Shown in pieces: positions 11,450 to 20,928 of a stretch of 64,000 bases of DNA; the stretch's first letter is position 1, and each line of letters begins with the position of its first letter. The translations under genes were made by a program, and so were the position numbers. Source of the stretch: Stenotrophomonas sp. WZN-1. Its GTDB lineage: Bacteria > Pseudomonadota > Gammaproteobacteria > Xanthomonadales > Xanthomonadaceae. The stretch covers positions 638,001 through 702,000 of the forward strand of contig NZ_CP021768.1 in the NCBI RefSeq assembly GCF_002192255.1, read 5' to 3'. The notes beneath the pieces were generated by a model. That model was given only the letters and a program-made list of their open reading frames with translations, was not told the DNA's origin and made no database searches.

Positions 11450-12232
11450 ATGCTCCGATTTGCCATCGCCGCCGTGTTCGGTGCGCTCAGCCTGACTGCC
11501 TGCGCCCAGCCGGCTCCGCCGGCCGCCAAGGCGCCTGCTGCTGCGGCCAAGGCCAGCCCGGCCGCCAACGCGCCGGCCGACCAGGCGGTACGTGCCGCTC
11601 TGACCGCGCTGAATCCCGGCTTCCAGGTGGACTACATCGGTGCTGCACCGTTCCCCGGCTTCCGCGAGGTCGTGGTTTCCGGCCAGTTGCTGTACGTGTC
11701 CGATGACGGCCGCTACCTGTTCCAGTCGCAGCCCTACGACACCCGCGCCAAGGGCCCGGCCAACAGTGAAGGCCTGCTCGGCTATCGTCGCGGCCTGCTG
11801 GCCAAGGCCAACCACGGCGACCGCATCGTGTTCGCTGCGCCGAACGCGAAGTACACCATCAGCGTGTTCACCGACATCGAATGTGGTTACTGCCGCAAGC
11901 TGCACCAGGACATCGCCGAGCTCAACCGCAACGGCATCACCGTGGAGTACCTGGCGTTTCCGCGCATGGGCCTGGGCAGCAAGGACTACACCGACATGAT
12001 CTCGGTCTGGTGTGCAGCGGATCGTCGCCAGGCCCTGACCAACGCCAAGCGCGGTGGCAGCGTGCCGGCCAGGAACTGCACCAACCCGGTGGCGATGCAG
12101 TACGCGCTGGGCCAGCAGCTGGGCGTGAACGGCACGCCGGCGATCTTCGCGCCGGATGGCACCCAGCTGGGCGGTTACCTGCCGCCGGCGCAGCTGCGTG
12201 CGGCGCTGGAAAAGCTGTCGGCCAAGCGCTGA
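11450..12232 (+). CDS. dsbC: Thiol:disulfide interchange protein DsbC
   Basis: A 260-residue DsbC/G-type protein with an N-terminal signal ending in LTAC, which looks like a lipobox, so it may be a lipoprotein. An Ala/Pro linker (~20-45) precedes the dimerisation region and the thioredoxin fold. The active site is C145-G-Y-C148, as in E. coli DsbC, and the cis-proline loop is NGTPAIF. It rearranges wrong disulfide bonds in the periplasm. Possible clients here include the fimbrial subunits with paired cysteines. It lies 100 bp after xerD. Confidence 0.9.
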   Translation: MLRFAIAAVFGALSLTACAQPAPPAAKAPAAAAKASPAANAPADQAVRAALTALNPGFQVDYIGAAPFPGFREVVVSGQLLYVSDDGRYLFQSQPYDTRAKGPANSEGLLGYRRGLLAKANHGDRIVFAAPNAKYTISVFTDIECGYCRKLHQDIAELNRNGITVEYLAFPRMGLGSKDYTDMISVWCAADRRQALTNAKRGGSVPARNCTNPVAMQYALGQQLGVNGTPAIFAPDGTQLGGYLPPAQLRAALEKLSAKR

Positions 12233-12240
12233 TCAGAACA

Positions 12241-12301
12241 CCGCCGGGCATGGCCCGGCGCTACCGTGGATTGGCGGGTAGCGCCGGGCCATGCCCGGCG
12301 G
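12241..12301. repeat. Inverted pair of GTAGCGCCGGGC REPs
   Basis: Two copies of the family at 9747-9814: one ending in CTAC (12241-12264), and one starting with GTAG (12278-12301), arranged back to back. They start 8 nt after the dsbC stop and precede the 3' end of the convergent chitinase gene. Confidence 0.8.
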
Positions 12302-12353
12302 ATGCATCATGCGAGCGAAGCCGGAGATGCCTGTCGCACCCCCGGCTTTTTGC

Positions 12354-14453
12354 TTATTTCAGGCCATCACTGACTGCCTTGGTCAGCGTGCCCTGCGCAT
12401 CGTCACCGCTGAACTCCCAGACGAACGCGCCGCCCAGGCCCTGGGTCTTCACGTAACCCATCTTGCGGGTGATGTTGGCCGGGGTGTCGAAGCTCCACAG
12501 CGTGCTGCCGTTGTAGATCCAGGTGGCACCGGCGGTGTTGTCGGTGTAGCCCGGCCACGCCAGGTTCTTCAGCACCTTCCAGTCTTCGATACCGGCTTCA
12601 TACGTGCCCGGGGCGGCGCCGGTCGCGGTCTGGTACAGGCCGTTGTTGGCGTTGGCCACACCGGTCCAGCCACGCCCGTAGTAGCCGATGCCCAGGTTGA
12701 GCTTGGCGGCGGGCACGCCACGGCTGATGAAGGCCTCGATGGCGTCGTTGCTGTTGTAGAGCTTCTGGTCGCCGGTGGACGGATCATTCGGCGAATCGAA
12801 CAGCGCCGACTGGTGATTGGTCTTCGCATCCCACGCGCCGTGGAAGTCGTAGGTCATCACGTTGATGTAGTCCAGGTACGGGTGGTACGCGGCCGGATCG
12901 GTGACGCGGATCTTGTCGATGCCGGCACCCACCGCCACCGTCAGCAACAGGCCCGGACGCACCGCATCGAGCTGGCGGCGGAATTCGGCCATCAGCGCGG
13001 TGAAGTTGGCGTTGTCCTCCGGCTTGCCGCATTCGATGCCGCAGGCCACCGGGTATTCCCAGTCGATGTCGATGCCGTCGAACACGCCCAGTGCTGCACC
13101 GGCGCCACCGGCACCGTCGGTCACCGGCAGGTTGCCCTTGATGTAGGCGTCGATGCAGGAGGCGACGAAGGCCTGGCGGTTCTCCGGGCGCGCCGCGCTG
13201 GAGAAGCCACGCGACCAGGTCCAGCCGCCCAGCGAGATCAGTACCTTCATGCCCGGGTACTTGGCCTTGAGCTGCTTGAGCTGGTTCCAGTTGCCGCGCA
13301 GCGGCTGGTCCCAGGTATCGGCGCTGCCACTGACACTCTCGGCGGCACTGAAGGCCTTGGTGTAGTCGGCGAAGGCGTCGCCACCGGCACCGCTGTTCGG
13401 ATCCGACGGCTGGGTGATGCCCACTTCGCAGCGGTTGTTGCGCACGTTGCCGAACGCGTAGTTGATGTGGGTCAGGCGCGCGGCCGAACCGCTGCTGTCG
13501 ATGTTCTTGACCCGGTAGTTGCGCCCGTAGATGCCCCACTGGGTGAAGTAACCGATGACCCGCTTGCCGGTGGTGCCGCCGTCACCGGCAAGCGTGGTGG
13601 CGCTGATCTCGGTGCCCTGTGCCGACGCATTGCCGGCGTTGTCGCGGGCACGTACGCGGTAGCGATAGGTGGTCGACGCGGTCAGCCCGCCATCCACATA
13701 GCTGGCACTGGACGGCGAACCGACCAGGCTGCCGTTGCGGTACACGTCGTAGCCAGCCATGCCGCTGCCACCGGTGTTGTCGGTGGAGGGGCTCCAGCTC
13801 AGCGCGATGCTGTTGGCGGTGCGGGTGCCCACGGCCAGCCCGCCCGGCACGCTGGGCGCGGTGGTGTCGCCGCTGGCCGCGTTGACGGTGATGCTGATGG
13901 TCGCGGTGCTGGCGGTGGCGTTGTTGTTGTCGGTGGCCACCGCACGCAGGGTGTGGCTGCCGGCGCTGGCATTGGCCCAGCTGGCACTGTACGGCGCACT
14001 GGTGGCCACGCCGAGCGAGCTGCCGTCGCGGAAGAACTCGACCTTGGCGACGCTGCCGTCCGGGTCACTGGCGTTGGCGGTCACGTTGACCGTGCTGCCG
14101 GCGCTGAAGGTGGCGCCGTTGGCCGGCGAGGTCAGGCTGATCGCCGGCGGCTGGTTGCTGCCGCTGCCATCGCAGGCACCGAGGTTGGTGTAGTAGGGCG
14201 CACCGGCCGGATGGTCCGGCGGCGCGTTCCAGATGTCCTGGTTCGCCCGATAGAGGACGCCTCCTTTCTGCAGGGTATCGCCGGCCCGGTAGATCTTGGC
14301 CTGGTCCCACTGGGCCACGCCGGCACAGCTGGCCGCCTGCGCCAGGCCGGGCAGGGCGGCGGTACCGGCGGCCAGGGCGAGCAGCCAGGCCAGGCGGCGG
14401 GGACGACAGCTTCGAGTCGGACGTTCGGCACTGCGCACAATCGGGTCGTACAT
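12354..14453 (-). CDS. Secreted multidomain GH18 chitinase
   Basis: A 699-residue secreted protein. A basic N-region and hydrophobic core end in LPGLAQAAS, a signal peptide of about 45 residues. Next comes a CBM5/12-type chitin-binding module (AQWDQAKIYRAGDTL...), a bacterial Ig-like domain (~105-190), a fibronectin type III domain (~205-290), and a GH18 TIM barrel from KRVIGYFTQWG to the end. The catalytic motif DxxDxDxE is D459-G-I-D462-I-D464-W-E466, and YINVMTYDFHG is the second conserved strand. It hydrolyses chitin; the xps type II system in this window is a likely export route. The start at 14453 (MYDPIV) was chosen over one 6 codons upstream. Confidence 0.93.
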   Translation of the reverse strand: MYDPIVRSAERPTRSCRPRRLAWLLALAAGTAALPGLAQAASCAGVAQWDQAKIYRAGDTLQKGGVLYRANQDIWNAPPDHPAGAPYYTNLGACDGSGSNQPPAISLTSPANGATFSAGSTVNVTANASDPDGSVAKVEFFRDGSSLGVATSAPYSASWANASAGSHTLRAVATDNNNATASTATISITVNAASGDTTAPSVPGGLAVGTRTANSIALSWSPSTDNTGGSGMAGYDVYRNGSLVGSPSSASYVDGGLTASTTYRYRVRARDNAGNASAQGTEISATTLAGDGGTTGKRVIGYFTQWGIYGRNYRVKNIDSSGSAARLTHINYAFGNVRNNRCEVGITQPSDPNSGAGGDAFADYTKAFSAAESVSGSADTWDQPLRGNWNQLKQLKAKYPGMKVLISLGGWTWSRGFSSAARPENRQAFVASCIDAYIKGNLPVTDGAGGAGAALGVFDGIDIDWEYPVACGIECGKPEDNANFTALMAEFRRQLDAVRPGLLLTVAVGAGIDKIRVTDPAAYHPYLDYINVMTYDFHGAWDAKTNHQSALFDSPNDPSTGDQKLYNSNDAIEAFISRGVPAAKLNLGIGYYGRGWTGVANANNGLYQTATGAAPGTYEAGIEDWKVLKNLAWPGYTDNTAGATWIYNGSTLWSFDTPANITRKMGYVKTQGLGGAFVWEFSGDDAQGTLTKAVSDGLK

Positions 14454-14741
14454 GGGTAAGTCTCCGATCAAAGGGCGCGCGGGCCCCGATGGCGCCGCGC
14501 GTGACGCAGGTCCGGGCGTCGCCCGGGAAGGCGACGGAGGGGGCGGACGGGGTACCTGGGGGGCCGGGGAGAGAGTCCGGCGCCAGGTGGGGACAACGTT
14601 GTCATCAATCGCGTGGTCAATCCGTGAGCAAGCGCATGGTTCGGGGATTCGGGGGGAAGGCGGCGCTGCGCGCGGTCGGCGGCCATCGGCGGAGCCCCCC
14701 CGTGGCTGGGGCTTTCCGCGAACAGCGGATTTCTGGGGGTT
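14454..14741. other. Chitinase upstream region
   Basis: About 290 bp between the chitinase start and the first repeat-module arm. Apart from the GACAACGTTGTC palindrome at 14592 I see no gene. The region is extremely G-rich near 14520-14580 and holds no clear sigma-70 promoter. Confidence 0.6.
14592..14603. promoter_or_regulatory. LacI-type palindromic operator upstream of the chitinase gene
   Basis: GACAACGTTGTC is a perfect 12-bp palindrome with a central CG, the form typical of LacI-family operators, about 140 bp upstream of the chitinase start. As I recall, N-acetylglucosamine genes of Xanthomonadales are controlled by LacI-family NagR/NagQ repressors with similar AACGTT-centred boxes. 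Control of chitin use by an amino-sugar-sensing repressor is therefore plausible. The sequence is direct; the regulator is inference. Confidence 0.5.
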
Positions 14742-14961
14742 GGCCGGGTGGGTGGGGTCAGGCGGGGACGCCGTGAACCCCCCTCCGGGGTCCGGCCCAG
14801 CCGCTGGCGGCTGTGCGTTCGGGCGCTTGCGAAGCAGTGCTTCGCAAGCAAAGCGCCCTCACCCATGGGGGCTTGGCCGCGGCATCCATGCCGCGGACTG
14901 ATCTGGCTCCCCGTCAGCGGACGCCAAGAAGCGATACTTTGATCGCACTTGGAGGTCCCTT

Positions 14962-15255
14962 ATGTCCCGTATCACCCGTCGTAGCTACACCGATGAGTTC
15001 AAGCACCAGGCCGTGGAGCTGGCCGAGTCGCTCGGCCCAGCCGCAGCGGCCCGTCAACTGGAAATGTCCGTCAAGACGCTGGCAAATTGGATTGACGCGG
15101 TCCGTGCTGGCCGGTCGTTGACCTCTGAGGCTCGCAGGCCAGCCACCGACCTGGAAAGCGAGATCAGCCGCCTTCGGGCCGAGAACGCCAATCTGAAGAT
15201 GGAGCGGGAAATCCTAAAAAAAGCGGCGGCGTTCTTTGCCAGAGAGTCCAAGTGA
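14962..15255 (+). CDS. IS3-family transposase OrfA
   Basis: A 97-residue protein with an N-terminal helix-turn-helix (SYTDEFKHQAVELAE...AAARQLEMSVKTLANW) that binds the inverted repeats. A leucine-zipper coiled coil follows at ~62-85 (LESEISRLRAENANLKMERE). An AGGTCC sequence precedes the ATG at 14962. The frame passes through A7 at 15216-15222, where ribosomes can slip to make OrfAB. Its stop overlaps the GTG of orfB (GTGA). Confidence 0.92.
   Translation: MSRITRRSYTDEFKHQAVELAESLGPAAAARQLEMSVKTLANWIDAVRAGRSLTSEARRPATDLESEISRLRAENANLKMEREILKKAAAFFARESK
15216..15223 (+). promoter_or_regulatory. Programmed -1 frameshift site (A7G)
   Basis: Seven A residues followed by G lie near the end of orfA, read as AAA-AAA in the OrfA frame. 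The -1 frame is open from here into orfB with no stop. A slip would yield an OrfAB fusion of about 384 residues, the active transposase in IS3-family elements. Confidence 0.8.
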
Positions 15256-16112
15256 GGTACGCCTTCGTCGCCAGTCAAAGGACTCACTACCCGACCAGGT
15301 TGCTGTGTCGGGTTCTTGGGGTTTCTGTCTCCGGATTCCATGACTACCTGCGCCGCCAGTGTGCCCAAACGTGCGATGTCGATTCGGCCCTCCGCACCGA
15401 GCTTCGGGCCATCCATGTGGCCAGCAAGCGCAGTTATGGGCGGCGTCGGCTGGTCAGGGCCTTACAAGCCAGGAATCATCCAGTCGGCCACAAACGCGTG
15501 GCACGGTTAATGGCCGAGGAGCGAATTCAGGGCAAGACTAAAGGCCGATTCCGGCCCAAATCCTCCGGCGGCTCGTCTCAGCTCGCTCCCAACCTGCTGG
15601 ATCGGCACTTTGCCCCCGGAACCGGACCGACGGCGTGGGTCGGGGATATCACGTATGTCCCCACCCGCCAGGGATGGCTGCATCTGGCCGTGGTCATCAG
15701 CGTCCAGACCCGGCAGGTGCTGGGTTACAGCGTTTCCAAGCGCCTGACTGAAGAACTGGTAGTGAAAGCATTTGCCAATGCCTGGGCTCTGCATCCACAA
15801 CGACCTGGCCTGATCTTCCATTCCGATCGTGGCGGGCAGTACTGGGGGAACGAGTTTCGCCAGCTGCTGCAGTCCCATGACGTGGTCCAAAGCATGAGCC
15901 GGCCTGGCAATTGCTGGGACAACGCCGTGGTCGAGAGCTTCTTTGCGACGCTCAAAACAGAAGAGGCTGCCGAGCCTTACGCCAGTAAGGAACAAGCCAG
16001 CCAGTCCATCGCTGCTTACATCCACGGCTTCTACAATCCAGTCCGGCTACACTCGGCGCGGGGCTACCACTCGCCTAACAACTACGCCCGGCAGCTCCGG
16101 GCTGCCGCCTGA
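15252..16112 (+). CDS. IS3-family transposase OrfB (DDE integrase core)
   Basis: A 286-residue catalytic part. An HTH_21-like region (residues ~45-90) precedes the rve integrase core. The DDE residues are D in WVGDITYV, D in FHSDRGGQY and E in NAVVESFFATLK, all intact. The C-terminus YNPVRLHSARGYHSPNNY is standard for the family. Translation may start at GTG 15252 by coupling, but the main route is probably the -1 frameshift fusion. Confidence 0.93.
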   Translation: MRYAFVASQRTHYPTRLLCRVLGVSVSGFHDYLRRQCAQTCDVDSALRTELRAIHVASKRSYGRRRLVRALQARNHPVGHKRVARLMAEERIQGKTKGRFRPKSSGGSSQLAPNLLDRHFAPGTGPTAWVGDITYVPTRQGWLHLAVVISVQTRQVLGYSVSKRLTEELVVKAFANAWALHPQRPGLIFHSDRGGQYWGNEFRQLLQSHDVVQSMSRPGNCWDNAVVESFFATLKTEEAAEPYASKEQASQSIAAYIHGFYNPVRLHSARGYHSPNNYARQLRAAA

Positions 16113-16285
16113 AACGGCTTCATGGCGTCCGTTTCCAGGGAGCCAGATCAGACACCCCGCCTGACCCCACCCACCCGGCCCCTGACAGGTTCCTGCGCGG
16201 CCAGCCACGGAAGACAGAACAGAAAATCAAAAGCAGAAGCCGGTCGCTGCGCTCTTCAATGCCTGATTTCTGAAATTTCCTGTTT

Positions 16286-16338
16286 GCCGGCCGGTGGCCG
16301 GCACTACCGGGGAGCATCCACGCATGGCGTGGATCTAC
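16286..16338. repeat. Two adjacent REPs of different families
   Basis: A GCCGGCCGGTGGCCGGC...CTAC unit (16286-16307) and an ATCCACGCATGGCGTGGATC unit ending in CTAC (16316-16338). Both are in the minus GTAG orientation and lie directly before module copy 2. The 16181-16285 stretch between the IS flank and these REPs has no recognisable gene. Confidence 0.75.
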
Positions 16339-16340
16339 CG

Positions 16341-16544
16341 CAGATCGCGGAAATCTGTCGGGGGCGGGGTGGTGGGGGCCAGCAGGACCGTTGGCGCCAT
16401 GGATGGCGCCATCGAGCCCCCATGGATGGGTTTACGGCGTGTCCTGCTGGCCCCCATCACCCCGCCAGCCCAGGGAATGCCTGCTGTTGCCTTGGCTGTT
16501 GCCGTTGCCTTGGCCTCGGCGGGTGCCGGGCGCCGCCCGGCCAA
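16341..16544 (+). repeat. Long inverted-repeat module, copy 2, upstream of purL
   Basis: Order: an AGATCGCGGAAATCTGTCGG block (16342-16361), left arm (16363-16388), a 52-nt core (16389-16440), right arm (16441-16466), GGAATGCC and a GTTGCY-rich tract (~16473-16515), then a GGGTGCCGGGCGCCGCCCGG hairpin (~16520-16541). The arms are complementary at 25 of 26 positions, the exception being a potential G-U pair. The core starts CGTTGGCGCCATGGATGGCG and ends GGGTTTACGGCGT. It ends about 20 bp before the purL -10. Confidence 0.8.
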
Positions 16545-16564
16545 AGCCCACCCCCCGCTTCCGG

Positions 16565-16577
16565 TACAATGTCGGGC
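16565..16577 (+). promoter_or_regulatory. Candidate purL promoter -10
   Basis: TACAAT at 16565-16570 would start transcription near 16577, about 28 nt before the chosen purL start. The position argues against using the ATG at 16569 as the start codon. No clear -35 was seen in the GC-rich upstream sequence. Confidence 0.45.
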
Positions 16578-16604
16578 CCGTTTCCCAACTACGGTTCCCC
16601 GGAC

Positions 16605-19600
16605 ATGATGGTCCTCGAGGGCGCGCCCGCCCTGTCGCCGTTCCGCCGCGAACGTCTTGAATCCCGCCTGCAGTCCATCGCTCCCTCCCTGCGCATCAGC
16701 GGTGCCTGGCACGTCTACTTCGTGCAGCCCGAAGGCAGCGCCGCCCCTGACCTGACCACCCTGTGCCGCATCCTCGAAGCGGCGCCGCAGGCCGAAGCCC
16801 TGGCCGACGGCGCGGTCAGCCGCATCGTGGTGCCGCGCCTGGGCACGCTGTCGCCGTGGTCGAGCAAGGCCACCGAGCTGGTCCGCGGTGCCGGCCAGCC
16901 GGTCAACCGGGTCGAGCGTGGCCTGCGCATCGATGTGCAGGGCTGGCCGACCGATGCCGCCGCCCAGCAGGCGCTGGTCAAGGCGCTGCACGACCCGATG
17001 ACGCAGTCGGTGCTGGAAACCGTGGAACAGGGCCAGGCGCTGTTCTCGGCGCCGGCCCGCGGCGAACTGGAACGCGTGCCGGTGGAGCAGCTGGAGGCCG
17101 CCAACCAGCGCCTCGGCCTGGCCATGGCCCAGGACGAGATCGACTACCTGCGCGAACGCTTCACCGCGCTGGGCCGGTCGCCGTCCGACGTCGAACTGAT
17201 GATGTTCGCGCAGGCCAACTCCGAGCACTGCCGCCACAAGATCTTCAACGCCAGCTGGACCATCGACGGCCAGGAACAGGACCGTTCGCTGTTCCGGATG
17301 ATCAAGAACACCCACCAGCAGACCCCGCAGCACACGCTCAGCGCATACAGCGACAATGCCGCGGTGATCGAAGGCCATCCGGCCTCGCGCTACCGCCCCG
17401 ATCCGGCCAGTGGCGAATACCGCCGCGAGCCGCAGGTGCCCAGCGCGTTCCAGATCAAGGTGGAGACGCATAACCATCCGACTGCGATCGCGCCGTTCCC
17501 GGGCGCATCGACCGGCAACGGCGGCGAGATCCGCGACGAAGGCGCGACCGGCCGCGGCGGCAAGCCGAAGGCGGGCCTGTCCGGGTTCTCGGTCTCGCAC
17601 CTGCGCATTCCCGAGCTGCCGCAGCCGTGGGAAGCGCCGCGCGCGCTGAACCCGCGCATGGCACCGGCGCTGGAAATCATGACCGACGGCCCGCTCGGCG
17701 GCGCAGCGTTCAACAACGAGTTCGGCCGCCCGAACCTGCTCGGCTACTTCCGCAGCTTCGAGCTGCCGGAAGGCGCCGATCTGGTGCGCGCCTACGACAA
17801 GCCGATCATGCTGGCCGGTGGCCTCGGCGCGATCGACCGCGTGCAGGTCGACAAGATCCAGCTGCAGGCCGGTGACGCGGTCATTGTGCTGGGCGGCCCG
17901 GCGATGCTGATCGGCCTGGGCGGCGGCGCCGCCAGCTCGGTGGCCTCCGGCGAGAGCGCCGAGGACCTGGACTTCGCCAGCGTGCAGCGCGACAACCCGG
18001 AGATGGAGCGTCGCTGCCAGGAGGTCATCGACCGCTGCGTGGCGATGGGGGCCAACAACCCGATCAAGTTCTTCCACGATGTCGGTGCCGGTGGCTTGTC
18101 CAATGCCATCCCGGAACTGCTGCACGACTCCAGGGTCGGCGGTGTCATCGACCTGGGCAAGGTGCCCACCGACGATCCGTCGCTGTCGCCGATGCAGCTG
18201 TGGTGCAACGAGTCGCAGGAGCGCTACGTGCTGGGCGTGGCGCAGGAGCGCCTGGCCGAGTTCGCTGCGCTGTGTGCCCGCGAGCGCTGCCCGTTCGCTG
18301 CGGTTGGCGTGGCCACCGCCGAGGAACACCTGGTGGTGGCCTACGGTGCCGTGCCGGGCCACACCCCGGCCGATGCACCGATCGACCTGCCGATGGACGT
18401 GCTGTTCGGCAAGCCGCCGAAGATGCACCGCGACACCGCGCACCCGCCGGCCCCGCGCTGGCCGTCGCTGAAAACCGGTGGCCTGGACCTGCAGGAAGCG
18501 GGCCTGCGCGTGCTCGCGCACCCGACCGTCGCCTCGAAGAACTTCCTGGTCACCATCGGTGATCGCAGCGTCGGCGGCCTGACCGCGCGCGAACAGATGG
18601 TCGGCCCGTGGCAGCTGCCGGTGGCCGACGTGGCGATCACCCTGGCCGATTTCGATGGCGTGGCCGGCGAAGCGATGTCGATCGGCGAGCGCACCCCGCT
18701 GGCCCTGCTCGACGCTGCTGCGTCGGCACGCATGGCGGTGGGCGAAGCGCTGACCAACCTGTGCGCGGCCCCGGTCGATGCGCTGGACGAGATCAAGCTG
18801 TCGGCAAACTGGATGGCTGCGGCCGGCCACCCGGGCGAAGACGCGCTGCTGTACGACGCGGTGAAGGCGGTGGGCATGGAACTGTGCCCGCAGCTGGACA
18901 TCAGCATCCCGGTGGGCAAGGACTCGCTGTCGATGCAGGCGCAGTGGCACGACCAGGGCGAAGCGCACAAGAGTGTGTCGCCGGTGTCGCTGGTGATCTC
19001 GGCCTTCGCGCCGGTGGCCGACGTGCGCCAGCAGCTGACCCCGCTGCTCGACCGCGACGTGGACAGCGAGCTGTGGCTGATCGGCCTCGGTGCCGGCAAG
19101 CAGCGCCTGGGTGGTTCGATCCTGGCCCAGGTGCACGCCGACCACGGCGACCTGCCTGCGTTCGCCGGTGCCGCTCCGGACCTGGACGACCCGCAGCGCC
19201 TGCGTGGCTTCTTCGAGCTGATCCGCGATGCGCGCCAGTCCGGCCTGCTGCTGGCCTACCACGACCGCAGCGACGGTGGCGCCTTCGCCGCCCTGTGCGA
19301 AATGGCGTTTACCTCGCGCCTGGGCCTGGACATCACCCTCGATGCCTGGGGCGACGATCCGTTCCGCAGCCTGTTCAACGAAGAACTGGGTGCGGTGGTG
19401 CAGATCGCGCGCGAAGACCGCGCTGCGTTCGCCGACCTGGTCGAACGCCACGCACTGACCGAATGCGCACAGCGCATCGCCAAGCCGACCACCGCGCCGG
19501 TGGTGCGCGTGTCGCTGGGCGGCGAGAACCTGGCCGAATGGCGTTGGGACGCGCTGTTCGACGCCTGGTGGTCGGTCACCCACGCGATGCAGAAGCGCCG

Positions 19601-20489
19601 CGACAACCCGGCCAACGCCGATGCCGAGCGCGAAGTTGCCCGTGCCTTCAACGCGCCGGGACTGAAGCCGAAGCTCAGCTTCGACCTCAACGAAGACGTG
19701 GCCGCACCCTTCATCAGTACCGGCGCACGTCCGCGCGTGGCCGTGCTGCGCGAGCAGGGCGTCAACGGCCAGATCGAAATGGCCAACGCCTTCGAACGTG
19801 CCGGCTTCCGCGCCTTCGACGTGCACATGAGCGACCTGATCGAAGGCCGCGTGGCACTGCAGGACTTCACCGGCCTGGTCGCCTGCGGCGGCTTCAGCTA
19901 CGGCGACGTGCTCGGTGCCGGCCGTGGCTGGGCCACCTCGATCCTGGAGCGCAGCGCACTGCGTGATGCCTTCGCCGCGTTCTTCGCGCGCGAAGACAGC
20001 TTTGCGCTGGGCGTGTGCAACGGCTGCCAGATGATGAGCCAGCTGAAGAACATCATCCCGGGTGCCGAGCACTGGCCGCAGTTCCGTCGCAACGCCAGCG
20101 AGCAGTTCGAAGCCCGCACCGCACTGCTGGAAGTGGTGGAATCGCCGTCGATCCTGTTGCGTGGCATGGCCGGTTCGCGCCTGCAGGTGGCGGTGGCGCA
20201 TGGTGAAGGCCAGGCCGTGTTCGACAGTGCCGTCGACCAGGCTGCCGCCCGTGTCTCGCTGCGCTACATCGATGGCCATGGCAACGTCGCCAGCCAGTAC
20301 CCGCTGAATCCGAACGGTTCGCCGGACGGCATCACCGGCCTGACCAGCACCGACGGCCGCGTCACCATCATGATGCCGCACCCGGAACGCACCCCGCGCG
20401 CGCTCAACCTGAGCTGGGCACCGGCTGAATGGCAGGGTGATTCGCCGTGGATGCGCATGTTCCGCAACGCGCGGGTGTGGTGCGGCTGA
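16605..20489 (+). CDS. purL: Phosphoribosylformylglycinamidine synthase
   Basis: A 1294-residue single-chain PurL, matching the ~1295 residues of the E. coli enzyme. It converts FGAR, glutamine and ATP to FGAM in purine synthesis. The N-terminal PurS-like domain leads into two AIRS-type halves; [31 protein letters not shown] lies in the second. The C-terminal glutaminase has nucleophile C1138 (GVCNGCQMM) and the His1259/Glu1261 pair (HPER). The start at 16605 (MMVLEG) was preferred because the family begins M-VLEG and a -10 lies just upstream; ATG 16569 is an in-frame alternative. The window also holds an AzgA-type purine permease. Confidence 0.97.
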   Translation: MMVLEGAPALSPFRRERLESRLQSIAPSLRISGAWHVYFVQPEGSAAPDLTTLCRILEAAPQAEALADGAVSRIVVPRLGTLSPWSSKATELVRGAGQPVNRVERGLRIDVQGWPTDAAAQQALVKALHDPMTQSVLETVEQGQALFSAPARGELERVPVEQLEAANQRLGLAMAQDEIDYLRERFTALGRSPSDVELMMFAQANSEHCRHKIFNASWTIDGQEQDRSLFRMIKNTHQQTPQHTLSAYSDNAAVIEGHPASRYRPDPASGEYRREPQVPSAFQIKVETHNHPTAIAPFPGASTGNGGEIRDEGATGRGGKPKAGLSGFSVSHLRIPELPQPWEAPRALNPRMAPALEIMTDGPLGGAAFNNEFGRPNLLGYFRSFELPEGADLVRAYDKPIMLAGGLGAIDRVQVDKIQLQAGDAVIVLGGPAMLIGLGGGAASSVASGESAEDLDFASVQRDNPEMERRCQEVIDRCVAMGANNPIKFFHDVGAGGLSNAIPELLHDSRVGGVIDLGKVPTDDPSLSPMQLWCNESQERYVLGVAQERLAEFAALCARERCPFAAVGVATAEEHLVVAYGAVPGHTPADAPIDLPMDVLFGKPPKMHRDTAHPPAPRWPSLKTGGLDLQEAGLRVLAHPTVASKNFLVTIGDRSVGGLTAREQMVGPWQLPVADVAITLADFDGVAGEAMSIGERTPLALLDAAASARMAVGEALTNLCAAPVDALDEIKLSANWMAAAGHPGEDALLYDAVKAVGMELCPQLDISIPVGKDSLSMQAQWHDQGEAHKSVSPVSLVISAFAPVADVRQQLTPLLDRDVDSELWLIGLGAGKQRLGGSILAQVHADHGDLPAFAGAAPDLDDPQRLRGFFELIRDARQSGLLLAYHDRSDGGAFAALCEMAFTSRLGLDITLDAWGDDPFRSLFNEELGAVVQIAREDRAAFADLVERHALTECAQRIAKPTTAPVVRVSLGGENLAEWRWDALFDAWWSVTHAMQKRRDNPANADAEREVARAFNAPGLKPKLSFDLNEDVAAPFISTGARPRVAVLREQGVNGQIEMANAFERAGFRAFDVHMSDLIEGRVALQDFTGLVACGGFSYGDVLGAGRGWATSILERSALRDAFAAFFAREDSFALGVCNGCQMMSQLKNIIPGAEHWPQFRRNASEQFEARTALLEVVESPSILLRGMAGSRLQVAVAHGEGQAVFDSAVDQAAARVSLRYIDGHGNVASQYPLNPNGSPDGITGLTSTDGRVTIMMPHPERTPRALNLSWAPAEWQGDSPWMRMFRNARVWCG

Positions 20490-20531
20490 TCGCATCGTTC
20501 CGCGCAGGCCGCAATGCCATTGCGTATGGAG

Positions 20532-20562
20532 AAACCCGCCGCTGTGTCGGCGGGTTTTTCTT
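20532..20562 (+). terminator. Rho-independent terminator of purL
   Basis: AAACCCGCCG-ctgtgt-CGGCGGGTTTTTC: a 10-bp stem at 20532-20557 followed by a T-rich tail, 43 nt after the purL stop. A textbook terminator. Confidence 0.92.
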
Positions 20563-20928
20563 TGTGCGGGGTAAATTCCTGATCTTCCCGCTAGTTACAT
20601 CCGTTTTCATGCGCCAGCACTTCGTCACGTACACCTAACAAAATGCTTTTATAAACGCGGGAAATAGTGAACTGCTTCACGGCAATAGGATTTGTCGTGT
20701 CAAAGTCTTGACGATCTGCAAAGTTACCGTTAACACTTGAACCCCGTTTCAGAATCATTCATTTCGCAGTAACCGGTTGGCGCACGCGCTCGGTTTTCTG
20801 TCGCTGCGCGCCGTTCGGCAATACCCCGCAGTAAATCACGCGAATAAACGCCCCCAGGGGACGTTGGGCCGGAAAGCTCAGCGGTGGCGTTGCTTTGCCC
20901 AAAACCAGTCCAATCAGGAGCCGTACCG
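20563..20928 (+). promoter_or_regulatory. AT-rich leader and promoter region of the autotransporter adhesin
   Basis: This stretch is much richer in A+T than its neighbours, especially 20575-20765. It contains a CRP/Clp-like site (20666-20681) and a TTGACG hexamer at 20708-20713 with TAACAC 17 bp downstream (20731-20736). That would give a start near 20743 and a leader of about 185 nt. A ribosome-binding site AGGAG (20916-20920) sits 8 nt before the ATG. No protein gene is seen. Confidence 0.5.
20666..20681. promoter_or_regulatory. CRP/Clp-like binding site upstream of the adhesin gene
   Basis: AGTGA-ACTGCT-TCACG matches the CRP/Clp consensus TGTGA-N6-TCACA at 8 of 10 positions, with GTGAA/TTCAC as perfect arms. 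It lies about 30 bp upstream of the candidate -35. In Xanthomonadaceae Clp is a CRP-family regulator whose DNA binding is blocked by c-di-GMP. Confidence 0.5.

Larger units (their letters stand above)
14899..16150 (+). mobile_element. IS3-family insertion sequence, intact (1252 bp)
   Basis: The ends are imperfect inverted repeats: TGATCTGGCTCCC at 14899, and its complement GGGAGCCAGATCA ending at 16150, with further matching (CGGACGCCA.GAAGC) inside, about 29 of 36 positions. The element starts TG and ends CA, as IS3-family elements do. The flanks are GAC (14896-14898) and GAC (16151-16153), a 3-bp target duplication. It carries orfA and orfB with an A7 frameshift site, and the DDE triad is complete. 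Intact ends, duplication and genes point to a fairly recent insertion. No outward promoter is obvious. Confidence 0.93.
14742..16180 (-). repeat. Long inverted-repeat module, copy 1, split by the IS element
   Basis: Arms at 14742-14767 and 16155-16180 are perfect 26-nt reverse complements (GGCCGGGTGGGTGGGG... and its complement). Inside the left arm is ACGCCGTGAACCC, matching one end of the core of copies 2 and 3 (ACGCCGTAAACCC). The core carries extra sequence with its own hairpin, GCTTGCGAAGC-AGT-GCTTCGCAAGC (14825-14849). The IS lies next to the right arm. Relative to copy 2 the module is on the opposite strand. Confidence 0.75.

Noticed and set aside
14742..16180. A composite transposon bounded by the 26-bp arms
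   Set aside because: The arms also occur, in other versions, around a core without any IS at 16363-16466 and 41042-41145. The IS has its own ends and GAC duplication inside.
16569..16604. ATG 16569 as the purL start
   Set aside because: It overlaps the TACAAT -10 candidate and adds 12 residues not expected in the family; the M-VLEG start fits better.
16335..20495. 1386-codon open frame opposite purL
   Set aside because: Antisense shadow of purL with Arg/His/Gln-rich random composition.
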